Below are positions 47,540-62,690 of a stretch of 64,000 nucleotides of DNA, in pieces. The stretch is taken from positions 56,055,741 through 56,119,740 of the forward strand of contig CM037791.1 of the NCBI GenBank assembly GCA_021229015.1. The letters are read 5' to 3'. The notes beneath the pieces were generated by a model. The model had not been told where the DNA came from and searched no databases. It saw only the letters and a list, made by a program, of their open reading frames with translations. Each line of letters begins with the position of its first letter. The stretch's first letter is position 1. The position numbers and the translations under genes were made by a program. Source of the DNA: Solen grandis (Eukaryota; Mollusca; Bivalvia; Adapedonta; Solenidae).

Positions 47540-48130
47540 TATTATATCAAAGGGGAATAACACAAAAAGTGCACAAGGTAGAGTTTTGGTTCTTACGCAC
47601 TGCACTCCGCGTCATTGAAAGGAACATACATGTGAAGTTTCAAGTCATTCTTTATTGTGACAAAGTTACCCTCCGGACAAGAAATTCTATCAAAGGGGAA
47701 TAACTCAAAAAGTGCACAAGGTACAGTTATGATTCTTGCGCACTGCACTCCTTGTCATTGCAAGGAACATACATGTGAAGTTTCAAGTCATTCAAATTTA
47801 TTGTGACAAAGTTATCCTCCGGACAAGAAATTCTATCAAAGGGGAATAACTCAAAAAATGCAGACGGTAGAGTTATGGTTCTTGCGCACTGCACTCCGTA
47901 TCATTGCAAGGAACATACATATGAAGTTTCAAGTCATTCAAACTTATTGTGACAAAGTTATGCTCCGGACAAGAAATTCTATCAAAGGGGAATAACTCAA
48001 AAAGTGCACAAGGTAGAGTTATGGTTCTTGCGCACTGCACTCCGTGTCATTGAAAGGAACATACATATGAAGTTCCAAGTCATTCAAACTTGTGGTGACA
48101 AAGTTATGCTCCGGACAAGCAGAAGGGGAC
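47540..48130 (+). repeat. Tandem repeat of about 145 bp, four copies
   Basis: TATCAAAGGGGAATAAC recurs at 47545, 47689, 47834 and 47980, spacing 144-146. Units share TTCTTGCGCACTGCACTCC, GTGAAGTTTCAAGTCATTC and TCCGGACAAG. The final copy runs into CGCCGCCGCCGC-like DNA. Confidence 0.92.
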
Positions 48131-48299
48131 GCCGCCGCCGCTGCCGAACAAAGTAACCTCTATACTCAGGCTACACAAAAATGATATTAAGCAAAATCTC
48201 CAATAGCAGCAAAACGATAAACAAATTTATTTACATATTACATTTTAGTTTTTAGAAATGCAGTAAATTAGGATTTCTGCAGTTTCGTGTGTTCTTGTC

Positions 48300-49560
48300 T
48301 TCACTCTGAAAGGCGAAAGGTGAAATTACGAAAACATGCCATATTGTTGTGAAGAAATGAAATATGCCAGGCAAAATAACAAAATTTTAACAGGCAAATG
48401 AAAAAAAGTATCGTCTTTGAATGTTTCTTGTTAGCAGTACGAAACCTTTTATGTCAGAACCATTTATCTGTCCTATATTGTATCTTGACCCTAATAGGCG
48501 AAAGAATGGAAAGATGCCATATTGTCATTATTTCGCCTTTTGCTTTTTGGGTCAAAGACACAACATATGCCTGGCAAAATAACAAAATTTTAATAGGTGA
48601 AGGAAAGAAAAGTTTCATCTTTGAATGTTTCATGTCCTGGGTTATAAACATCAGACACCACGATATAGCAGATTTCCTGTTGTAGTGTTTTCGACTAACA
48701 AAAAAGTTGAAGGAACAAAATGACAACACTTCTGGTTTTGCCATCCGTGGTTATACTTAATCACTGAAGAATCTGCTGACATTAAGAACATAGAGTAAAT
48801 AATTATATGAAAATGTAATACTGAAAAAATTAGTATGGAAAAGTTCAATTTATATATGATATAAGCAAGTTCTTATGTAAGACATGCTGGAAACTGCTGA
48901 CTATATGCACAAAGCAGGAAACTGGTGACCCTATATAGGATGAGAATCTGGAGGGAGAAACTCAAAGCATTCAGAGACGAAACATTTTGTCCTTTCGCCT
49001 TTAAAAATGTATATTTCGCTTGACATGTTTCGTGTTGTCGTGTCCTTGCCCCGAAAGGCAAAATAAAGACATTGTGGCATTTTTCGTTATTTCGCCTTTC
49101 AGGCGAAATGGCAGAAATCAGCCACCACAGTCCCCTGATCATAAATACAAATAGAAACCGGAGGGCGAAACCATAGTGCTATCTTATTATTTCGACTTTT
49201 CCTTTTGATGCGCAAAAACACGACAACACGAAATCTGCTACAGTGTCGTGTCTTCGCCTTTCAGGTTTAGGGTGCGAACACAAGAACACGACAACTAAAG
49301 GGCGCCAAAATGAAATGGTTTCTACCTGCAAACATGAAACATTCAAAGAGGAAAGTTTTTATTCAATTAGGGTACTTTTTTTTGCTTTGCCTGTTAAAAT
49401 TTCATTATTTCGCCTTGAATATTTTGTGTTTTCGTGTTTTTGCACCGAAAGGCAAAAGGTAAAATAACGACATTATGGCATGTTTTTGTTATTTCGCCTT
49501 TTGCCTTTCAGAATGAAGACACGAACAAACGAAATGTCTGAAAAAATCCACCATTGAAGA
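48300..49560. repeat. Palindromic CGAAAGGCGAAA repeat cluster
   Basis: Words such as GAAAGGCGAAAGG, TTATTTCGCCTTTTGCC, ACACGACAACACGAAA and their complements recur in both orientations. One perfect hairpin is ATTTCGCCT-TTC-AGGCGAAAT (49089-49109). A module with TTTGAATGTTTC occurs at 48415, 48620 and, inverted, at 49340. No protein-coding frame. Confidence 0.75.
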
Positions 49561-50610
49561 AAGTTCAGTCAAGTATACAAGAAGCACAAGTCGAATACTT
49601 TTCTTTATACATCACAATTTGAAGCAAAAGAAAATGTAACCAAAAAAAAAATCAAATTTTTACCAATATTTCATCACCAAATCATGTTTTTTTGATTTGG
49701 TGCAATTTGGTGCCCAATAAGAATACAATATTATAAACTTACTTCATATCCGTATCCTATCCTAGATCATGTGTATATAAGGATGTGTGTTACTGGTTGG
49801 TCAAATCACCTATAAGCATGTTGTCATTAGTATATATAACATGACAATCATTTTATAGAAGAAACCATGCCATATCTATATAATCTTTCTCCATTGAAAC
49901 TTTAATACTTTGTAAAAATCCGTAACACAGTTGTTTTGATTTGCTTTCATGAGTCACCCGGTACCACATTTTTTCTACACGAACATGATACTCTGTTATT
50001 AGACTAGCATCAGTTATTGTTTATTACACTATGCTATCTATGTATCAGTGCAGTATTCGATTAATTCTCATGGTACTTCACTGTCTCTCTCCCTGTCTGT
50101 TTCTCTCTTTTTTTTTTCTTTTTTTAAATCTCACACTTAAATTTAGGTTGATTTAAAAGCTTACTTAGCTGATTACCTGTACATCACATGATGATTTATT
50201 TTTGCCTGTAATGCTAATGTTTCCAACCCATGTAAGACTTATGCAATGTTTATAATTAAAATCCCTTAATATTGAAAATTCTATCTTCCAAGGTGCTATA
50301 TACGCGTGAATCTAGCCTGTAGTTTATCAACTTTGTTGTTATGATTACGTAAAGTGTCCTCGTTTTCAATACAGTACTGAATGATTTCAATACAATTTTT
50401 TTTTTCCTAACAATTGATTACAGCAGTATTATAACTATGCTGTAGTGGTGTATTGTGATTTATATGTTACATCTATGACATAGAGAGAGGGGGGGGGGGG
50501 TTATTCTATTCAATACCATGTGTACTGAATTGGTGGCTACAAAAATCCCCCTTGAAGCCTCCAATTTCCCCTTTTGAGTGTGCATGGATCGTATCGTGTA
50601 TATGAACCAA
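49561..50610. other. AT-rich intergenic DNA
   Basis: No gene recognised. A 12-base G run follows a GA run at 50481-50500. Confidence 0.4.
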
Positions 50611-50616
50611 ACGTGT

Positions 50617-50698
50617 AACGTGCGCGCACCGTGTACCGTGCGTTCCGTGTCCGTGCAACGTGCGTTCCGTGTCCGTGTAACGTGCGTTCCGTGTGCCG
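50617..50698 (+). repeat. 22-bp GC-rich tandem repeat
   Basis: GTGCGTTCCGTGTCCGTG-type units recur about three times with 22-base spacing. CpG-rich in AT-rich surroundings. Confidence 0.8.
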
Positions 50699-50979
50699 AC
50701 TTGCACACAAGCCGCACTGTATATACACATAATAAAGTTATTATATATGAAATTCATAAAATTCGTAAATGATTGTTATGATGCAGATATTTTCTAACGC
50801 TGAGATGTATTCAGAAATCAAGTAACCTTACAATCATATATACACTTTTAAAAACTTGTGTAGAAAGGTACATGCAAAGGTACACATTACTTATTGTTTG
50901 CAAAACTGACTCAAGCATAAAAACATTAATGTTGAGATTTTCATAGCTATATTTTTCATTATGCCCAATAAAATCTATG

Positions 50980-51013
50980 TGAGAGAGAGAGAGAGAGACA
51001 GACAGATAGAGAG
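50980..51013. repeat. (GA)n microsatellite
   Basis: GAGAGAGAGAGAGAGACAGACAG run. Confidence 0.85.
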
Positions 51014-51239
51014 GTAAGGATGAGAGCAGAAACTTATAGTGATTTATTCGCTTCAATAACAGTGTACTGCATTGGTGGCTAAGATAAGTCAGTCTGCTTT
51101 TAAACATAGCTACCAATCTCCAAAGGCTGACCTACATAATTGATCAGCGGTACTCATTCTACTTGAGATAAGACAGTCTGCCTCTTTGGCTTGCATATAC
51201 AGGTAATCCTCGTCAGGATAAGAAGCTTTTTTTTCCAGA

Positions 51240-52260
51240 AACCATTAACTTTGACATGTCATAGATACTACATTTCACAACCGATTTTGATCAAGATTAT
51301 TTTACTTGAATTATAAGATTTTAAACTTCAGGATTATCACACAAAAAAATAACTAAATTCAAACTTTGAAAACAAATTTACAATTTTTCCAAAGAGGATA
51401 AACTTTGAACTGCCATAAAATGACCAAATCAAGCCCGATCTTCAAAAACTAAACATCATTTGAAAGGTCTCTTCAAGACTTAAATCTTATCCACACATGA
51501 TAACAATGAAATATTTTTAGTTTTTGATCTATTTGAGGCCGTTTAAAAATCCAATAATCATGATATGACCTTGACATTTGCAATATTTTTTTTTTCTCTG
51601 GAACATTCAGGACATTAAACTACATAAAGTGTGAAAATTTCATGGAAAAGGAACAAAAAATAAAATCAGGAGCAACACAAATGTGTTCAAGAAATGTTAA
51701 TTTGTCCCAAAATTTAGTAAAGTTTGACCGTTTCTAGAAGACAAACAATGCATTTTTCAAAATCGCCAACCCATATATTTTTGTGCGTATTTTGTCTTGC
51801 AAATCATATGCAGCAAAAAGAACTCTTCTATCTCATCTCTGAAAAAACTGGATAGGTTTTTCGTAGACCTACCCTCATTTTCACCATTTTTTGTAAGGTT
51901 TGAACTTTCAACCTTCCGTAGCTCAAAAGATTTATGTACGCCAATCATTGAAATCTATCATATTTTATTAGGCTATCATCAGTGAACATAATGCAAAAAA
52001 CCGCATTTGAATCGGACCCCAAATAACAGAGTTACTCCTCTTTTTATGATTTTATACAAAGCGCCCCCTAGCGGAAAAACAAAGTCAAAAATGAAAATTT
52101 TCTCAACGTTAGGATTAAGTTCATATAAGTAGAAAAAACTGGTAGAAATTTCATAATTGTGCCTTTTTTCTATCATGGCGATATGCCGTTCACAAAAACC
52201 GGCGGAAAAATAATAAAAAAAAAAACTAGAACCGCAAAGCGGCATCTTGGTTTTCGCTTT
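51240..52260. repeat. Diverged repeat block related to the 52-56 kb satellite units
   Basis: Contains CATATGACCTTGACATTTGC-like and CCCATATATTTTTGTGCG words and GTAGACCTACCCTC in the same order as 52.8-53.5 kb. It ends AAAAACTAGAACCGCAAAGC followed by GGTTTTCGC. Confidence 0.75.
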
Positions 52261-52329
52261 AACTTGACTAGTAAGAGTACTGGTTTCAACTGCAGACATA
52301 ATTGATTGATATTAACTTTATTCGAATAT

Positions 52330-53000
52330 TTTTGTTAATTGATCAAATGAAGTCCGATCTTCAAAAACTAAACACCAATGGAAAGATCTCTTCAAAGACT
52401 AAAACTTTTGTTCATATACTTTCTATAAAATATTTTTAGATTTGGAGCTATTTTATGCCGATATAAATAATAATAATTGGTATATGACCTTGACCTTTGC
52501 ATATTATGTTGTTGTTTTTTTCTATGAATTTATTTGTTTTATAAAAATGCATAAACAGTGATATAATGATGAATATTGAACAAAAAATAAAGTCAGGAGC
52601 AGCAAAAAAGAGAAAACATATGGATATACAATTGTTTGATAAGAGGATCAAATTTTGGACTGTGGTCATTTGATCAAATGAAGTCCGATCTTCAAAAACT
52701 AAACATTAATGGAAAGATCTCCTCGAAAACTAAAACTTTTGTTCATATACTTTCTATAAAATATTTTTAGATTTGGAGCTGTTTTATGCCGATATAAATA
52801 TAATAATTGTTATATGACCTTGACCTTTTCATATTATGTTGTTGTTTTTTTCTATGAATTTATTTGTATTATAAAAATGCAAAAAACAGTGAAATAATGA
52901 TGAAGATTGAACAAAAAATAAAGTCAGGAGCTGCAAATAACCTTAAAAGTCATGCTTTTAAAATGTTGATTTTTCGAAAATATTGGTTAAGTTTGACCGC
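52330..53000. repeat. ~332-bp satellite, two units
   Basis: GATCAAATGAAGTCCGATC begins units at 52341 and 52672. Each unit has TGGAAAGATCTC, ATATGACCTTGACCTTTGC-type and AAATAAAGTCAGGAGC words. Confidence 0.9.
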
Positions 53001-53472
53001 ATACTGTGGACAAACCATGCATTTCCCGAATTCGCCACCCCATATATTTTGTGCGTATATGTCTTGCAGATCATATGCAACAAACAAAATTCTCCTATCT
53101 CATCTCTGAATAAAATGGGTAGGTTTTTGGTAGACCTACCCTTATTTCACAGTTTTTGCGAGATTCGAACATTCAACCTCCTGTAGCACGAAAGTTTTAT
53201 ATACGCAAATTTTTGAAACCTATCATATTTTATTGGGCTATTTACAAGGAACATTGTGCAAAAAACGCATTTGAATCGGACCTCAAATAATGGAGATATT
53301 GCTTATTAAACATTTTCATATAAAACGCCCCCTGGCGGGAAAATCAAAACAAAAATGAAAATTATCTCGACGTTAGGATCATCTTCAAGTACGTGGTTAT
53401 TACTGATAAAAGTTTCATAGATGTGGCTTTTCTCAACTCGGAGCTATGCCGTTCACAAAAAGGGGAAGAAAA

Positions 53473-53511
<39 letters not shown>

Positions 53512-53640
53512 AACAGAACGAGAACAATAGGTTTTCGCACAGCGATGCGAAAACCTAAAAAAAAAAAAAAAGAAACAGAAGAAGAACAATAGGTTTTCGC
53601 ACTGCGATGCGAAAACCTAATAATTCTACTTGAGGCTGAA
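53001..53640. repeat. Satellite-associated block with two terminal hairpins
   Basis: Colinear with 51.75-52.25 kb and 55.52-56.1 kb. Two tandem hairpins, TAGGTTTTCGCA/TGCGAAAACCTA (53528-53557 and 53590-53619), follow long A runs and look like the terminus of the repeat family. Confidence 0.75.
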
Positions 53641-54190
53641 AGCCCTAATAAAAGTTTGAAGAAAGCCGTTATAACAAAGGCAATGTGCTTATCGGTCCCG
53701 GTGTACACCATTGCATCCTAAAATGCACCTCATTCTCTCAATACGCATCGCAATTACCTTTCAACACGGGCACTCTTTCCTGCGTAGGAAGTCCGGATCG
53801 TGGGTATCCAACCCAATAACCGCCTTCTTCTCTTACGTCAAATTGCTAGATTTTCGTATACAAGCCCTTATCCAAAAAACATGAATATCTGCCATGTTTG
53901 TTGACGGAATCACTTGAATTTTTCAGGACATTTTGCACATTGTAGTCTACGGCATTCTTGCAAATTTCAACTTCAAACATCAACTTGTCGATTTTATATG
54001 ATTTTTTAAATAATTTCTGCTTAAATATGCATGAAATCATAATCACGTGACCAAACAAGTATTCCTTGCAGTATACATCACTTCACTTTTCAGTGTGTTT
54101 AATGCTGAAGAAAATCATAATTTTTGACTCAAAGTTCATGAAACTACAGCTTTCAATTTCGTTAAAAGTACACTTTTCGCCTTTCTGTCA
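53641..54190. other. DNA between satellite blocks
   Basis: No gene recognised. TATCGGTCCCGGTGTACACC at about 53690 recurs in corrupted surroundings at 56163. Confidence 0.5.
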
Positions 54191-55570
54191 TAACTCAACC
54201 AATTCAACTCAACCCCGATTCTCAAAAATAAAAACCACATGGAAAGATCTCTTCACAAATTTAAAAACTTTTGTTCATATATTTCTAAAAAATATTTTTA
54301 GATTTGAAGCTATTTCGTGCCGATAAAAATAACAATAATCGGTATTATGACCTTGACCTTTGCATATTTTCATCGTTATTTATTTCGATTTTATTTGTAT
54401 TATTTAAATGCATTAAACAGTGAAAAAATGATGAAGATTGATCAAAAAATAAGGTCAGGAGCTGCATAAAGAGGAAATATACGGATTTACACTTGTTTGA
54501 TAAAAGGATCAAACTTTGGACTGTGGTAATTTGATCAAATAAAGGGTCCGATCTTCAAAAACTAAACAGCATTGGAAAGATCTCATCACAAACTCAAAAT
54601 TTGTTCATATACCTTCTTTAAAAAATTTTTAGATTTGAAGCTTTTTGTGCCGATAAAAATAAAAATAATCGGTATTTATGACCTTGACCTTTGCATATTT
54701 TCATCGTTATTTACTATGAGTTTGTTTGTATTATTTAAATGCATAAAAAAGTGAAAATATGATGAAGATTGAACAAAAAATAAAGTCAGGAGCTGCAAAA
54801 AAGAGGAAACCTACGGATTTACAATTGTTTGATAAAAGGATCAAACTTTGGACTGTAGTAATTTGATCAAATGAAGTCCGATCTTCAAAAACTAAACACC
54901 AATGGAAAGATCTCTTCACAGGGCTAAAACTTTTGTTCATATACTTTCTATAAAATATTTTTAGATTTGGAGCTATTTTATGCCGATAAAAATAATAATA
55001 ATTGGTATATGACCTTGACCTTTGCATATTATGCTTGTATTTTTTTCTAGGATTTTTATTTTTTTGATAAAAATGCATAAACAGTGAAATAATGATGAAG
55101 ATTGAACAGAAAATAAAGTCAGGAGAGCAAAAAAGAGGGAAACATATGGATATACAATTGTTTGATAAGAGGATCAAAATTTGGACTGTGGTCATTTGAT
55201 CAAATGAGTCCGATATTCAAAAACTAAACATTTTATGGAAAGATCTCCTCACAACCTCAAAACTTTTGTTCATATACTTTCTATAAAATGTTTTTAGATT
55301 TGGAGCTATTTTATGCCGATATAAATAATAATAATTGGTATATGACCTTGACCTTTGCATATTATGGGTGATTTTTTTCTATGATTTTATTTGATTGATA
55401 AAAATGCATTAACAGTGAAAAAATGATGAGATTGAACAAAAAATAAAGTCAGGAGCTGCAAATAACCTTTAAAAATCATGCTTTTAAAATGTTGATTTTC
55501 GAAAATATTGGTTTTTTTTTTACCGCGTACTGTGGACAAACCATGCATATTCAAAATCGCCACCCCATAT
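54191..55570. repeat. ~332-bp satellite, about four units
   Basis: Units start near 54200, 54533, 54865 and 55198 (spacing 332-333) and share the words of the 52.3-kb units. The last passes into the corrupted stretch. Confidence 0.9.
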
Positions 55571-59340
<3,770 letters not shown>

Positions 59341-60374
59341 TTTTCTCATATTTTCATTGAATTTTCTTGCTGAATTGAAGGGGGCACATAGCATTAAAAA
59401 ATATTGTATCACATTATACCTTTAATGTAACAGAAATAAAATTTAGAATAATATGTGAGATATATAATATGTATAAGCACAAGTAAAACCAGTTTTTCGG
59501 AAATTCTTATTTTCATGTAACTTCCTCATATAATGTCCGATTTTAAAAAAAGGACGAAGGACGCCACCCACCTGCCCAAATGCCATGGGTGAAAACATAA
59601 TACGTCCGTATGAAATTTGTACAGGCGTATATAGTTACCATGCCAAGCTAACTATGAAATTCACCGGGGGGAGGGGAAAGGTCCAACACAGTTCTTCAGG
59701 GAGATTGTGCCTCCCTTTATTCATCTTTTGACTGTAATTTGATGTTAAGATACTACATTACTAGATCAGAGCCTGTTTTATTTCATCCAATCAACATATG
59801 TTCTAATGCTTCCTAATTATGAATAAATGCACAATTCTCAGATTGTTTATTATGGACCGTTTACATTTTATATGCTCTCTACCGACGTGTGTTTTATCTG
59901 TGTTGAGTGAGAAACTGTTCATTTCGGGTGACAGTATAGGAGATGACTGTGCAAGTAATGTGTAATGGGACTGATTAATGTCTGTTAAAAACTATTTGGC
60001 AGCTTACAAGTATATTTAAAGTGTGCCAGCGATACCCCAAATCAATGATTATTACGACCCACTTTAAAAGACCTGTTCATTGTGACATAGTTTAGCTTTT
60101 GATTATTTACGAAAGTTAGTCAATGATTGCAACTTCAGTTCATGATAATCTCTACATAATAATGTTCCCATGAAATTTTGTTGTTTTTTAATTAATATTA
60201 CTGCAGCCTTAACCATTTTGTTTAACTTAAAATTTGGAAATGTATCAGCTGCCACCATGACAGAGCTCTGTTAGATACATTCAGTGAAATTCTGAAGACT
60301 ACTTATTTAAACTTTATTTATTTTACATTAATTACAAGTTATCACATTTTAACTTGTATTAATAAGTCTTAATG
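59341..60374. other. AT-rich intergenic DNA
   Basis: Normal sequence resumes. The first 200 bases contain CATGTAACTTCCTCATAT, a word of the 42-47 kb repeat family. Nothing else recognised. Confidence 0.45.
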
Positions 60375-60380
60375 GCTCTG

Positions 60381-60560
60381 TTGGCGGCGTATATTGTCAT
60401 TTTTGTGAGAGGAAGCTGGAGATACCGGAAAAAAACCCATGTGTCTGGATGGGCTACCACAGTACCCTCTCACGAATATGACCAGGAATCGAACCTGGGA
60501 CGCGCATAGGTAAGAAGTGAGGCACGTTACCACAACACTATGCAGGCACTGAAGACTGGA
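60381..60560 (-). mobile_element. tRNA-derived SINE, third type
   Basis: The minus strand has TAGTGTTGTGGTAACGTGCC (A-box region), CCCAGGTTCGATTCCTGG (B box), then GGGTTTTTTTCCGGTATCTC, a central motif like that of Meta-type SINEs. Boundaries approximate. Confidence 0.7.
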
Positions 60561-60656
60561 GGAAACAAAAATTTTGTTTAAGAAACACTGAGCTCTGTGC
60601 AACAGACAAATGAATAAACATGTAATTTTGTTCTGAACAGAACTTTTTGTGATTTA

Positions 60657-61975
60657 CGAGGGTCATCCAGAAATGAATGAGAAATGCTTAATTACGTAAA
60701 AACTACAAGTGTTACTCACAAAATCTCTTCATAGTCCCTCAATACAATCTCCCGCGGATGCTATGGTCGACTCCCATCTTTATTTGGCAGATCCCGAACT
60801 CCCGTTGCTAGGCAACCTTTGTTTATGTCCGTAACGACCGCGTTCACGGCGATATATAGTTCATTCAAATCGTCATATTGGACTCCTCGTAGAGGTTCTT
60901 TAAGTTTTGGAAACAGGTCGTAGTCGGAGGGACTTAAGTCTGGCGAATATGGCGGGTGATTAAGAACTTCCCAGTGGCACTGCTCAAACACGTTCCTAAC
61001 AACACTGGACTTGTGCGGCGTGGCGTTATCATGCAAAATTAATGGCGTCACCTGTAAAAGTTCCGGTCGTTTGCGGCGTATCGCTGGTCGAAGATTTTTA
61101 GTCAAATACCACTCTAAGTACTCTTTATTAACCTTGCTTCCATGTGGAACTCTGTGTGTTGTCAAAACGCCGTAAATATCGTAAGCGAATATCATTAACA
61201 TCTTTGGACAGTTCATACTGCGGCGATATTTCACAGGTCTTGGCGAGTTTGGAGTATGACATTCAGAGCTTTGGCGTTTCAATTCTGGCTCAAATGATCG
61301 GATCCATGTTTCGTCGATAGCAACCACTCTATTCAGCATCATTTCACCTTCCTCTGAATATCTATTCAACAATTCAGTGCACATTTGAACACGTTTGTAT
61401 TTTTCAGTTTTTGAGAGTGCGTGCGGTACCCACCGCACGGCGTTCTTTCTCTTGCCTAAATTCTGCGTCAGAATAACATGAACGGAACTCTTACATATCC
61501 CCGATTTATACGCAATTTCCTCGCATGTAAATCGTCTATAAGAGTTGAGAAGTTGAGCAACAATTTCGGTGTTATCGGCGTCTGAAACTGTCACCGGCCT
61601 ACCGGAGGAGGGTTTCTTGTAAGACTCTTGCCGTCCATTATTGAAATCCTTCACTCATCTACAAATAGTGCTCAATCCAACTGCACATGTCGGGTCAACC
61701 TCCTGGAGTGCATTAAATATTTCAGTCGCTTTCTTTCCGCGCCTTCTCTCTATCTTGATATACGCATAAATTTCTTCTCGCGTCAGCGCGAACGCATCGT
61801 CCGCCATTGCGTTATTTGATATGATGTCATCAAAAATGACGTAACGTCACGATGTTTATTAAAACGTGCGCTTACGCGCAAAGAGTTTATTTAGTTACGT
61901 GCCAAGTTTTGCGGCTTTATGTTGTTTCAATCAAAAGTTACAAACTAACTCTCATTCATTTTCGGATGACCCTCG
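60657..61975 (-). mobile_element. mariner (DD34D) transposon, 1319 bp, with TA duplication
   Basis: The terminal inverted repeats are 26 bases with two mismatches. Both begin CGAGGGTCATCC and end AAATGAATGAGA (60657-60682 and 61950-61975). TA lies directly outside each end (60655-60656, 61976-61977). The length is typical for a complete mariner. The element contains one transposase gene on the minus strand. Confidence 0.95.
60761..61807 (-). pseudogene. mariner transposase, full length with one premature stop
   Basis: The transposase cuts and pastes the element at TA sites. From ATG at 61805-61807 the frame spans 348 codons, the usual length (about 345). A TGA at 61655-61657 replaces codon 51, where mariners normally have Trp in an RWVK-type motif. 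Downstream the frame is open. Features include a helix-turn-helix region (GRPVTVSD and SVHVILTQNLG), the WVPH signature (RWVPHAL) and the acidic triad: D165 in AIDETW, D260 in LILHDNATPH and D295 in YSPDLSPSDY. The last two are separated by 34 residues (DD34D). All three Asp are present, so only the stop disables it. Matching terminal repeats suggest a recent copy. Confidence 0.95.
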
Positions 61976-62185
61976 TATTAAAGGAACCATGAATATTTTC
62001 TTTTTTTTTCTTTTTTAGCAATAGATTAACTGCAGTTATATGATCTGAAAAATAAATTTAATGACTGATTGAAAGAAACATAAACTATATGAATTTTGAC
62101 AATGTATAATGAACCTAGAAATGTGTCCAGAGGACACAGATGCCCCAACCCGTCGCATTATCCAAAACAAAGGCCAACACCCAGG
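61976..62185. other. AT-rich DNA
   Basis: No feature recognised. Confidence 0.4.
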
Positions 62186-62323
62186 AGCACAAGTCATGTC
62201 CTGAGTAATATATCCATGAAGTTTAAAGTCTGTTGCTCAAATACCTTCAGAGTTACCTGTGTCACAGTTTTGGGATGGACGGGCAGACAAAGGCAAATCT
62301 ATATGTTTCACTTTTTTTTTGAA

Positions 62324-62362
<39 letters not shown>

Positions 62363-62690
62363 GGGACAATACTAATACTAGGTGCACAAGTTCATGTCCT
62401 AAAAATATATTCATGGAATTTCAAGTCTGTAGTACAAATACTTTCAAAGTTAAATGCGTCACAAGCATAAAATTCCATATTTGTCAAAAACAAAGGCCCA
62501 TAGCTCTGACAAATTCAATGGCGGTTCAATGAAAATACCAAGTGCAAGTTCATGTCCTGAATAATATGTCCATGAAGTATCAAGTCTGTGGTACAAATAC
62601 TTCCGGAGTTATGCGTGTCACAAAGTTTCAAGACGGACGGACGTATGGACACAAATCTATACCCCCCCCCCCCCTTTTTGGTTGGGGTAA
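62186..62690 (+). repeat. Degenerate tandem repeat with GACGGACGG tail, three copies
   Basis: CATGTCCTGAGTAATATATC, TTCATGTCCTAAAAATATAT and TTCATGTCCTGAATAATATG mark units near 62195, 62392 and 62550. Each continues with CCATGAAG, AAGTCTGT and CAAATAC words. Two end in a GGACGG-type motif and AAATCTATA followed by a homopolymer. Confidence 0.75.
62324..62361 (+). repeat. 38-base poly(G) run
   Basis: Uninterrupted G from 62324 to 62361. Its true length is uncertain because such runs are hard to sequence. Confidence 0.8.

Noticed and set aside
48120..48160. CRISPR-like or bacterial features suggested by regular repeats
   Set aside because: Units are contiguous tandem repeats without unique spacers, and the DNA is clearly eukaryotic.
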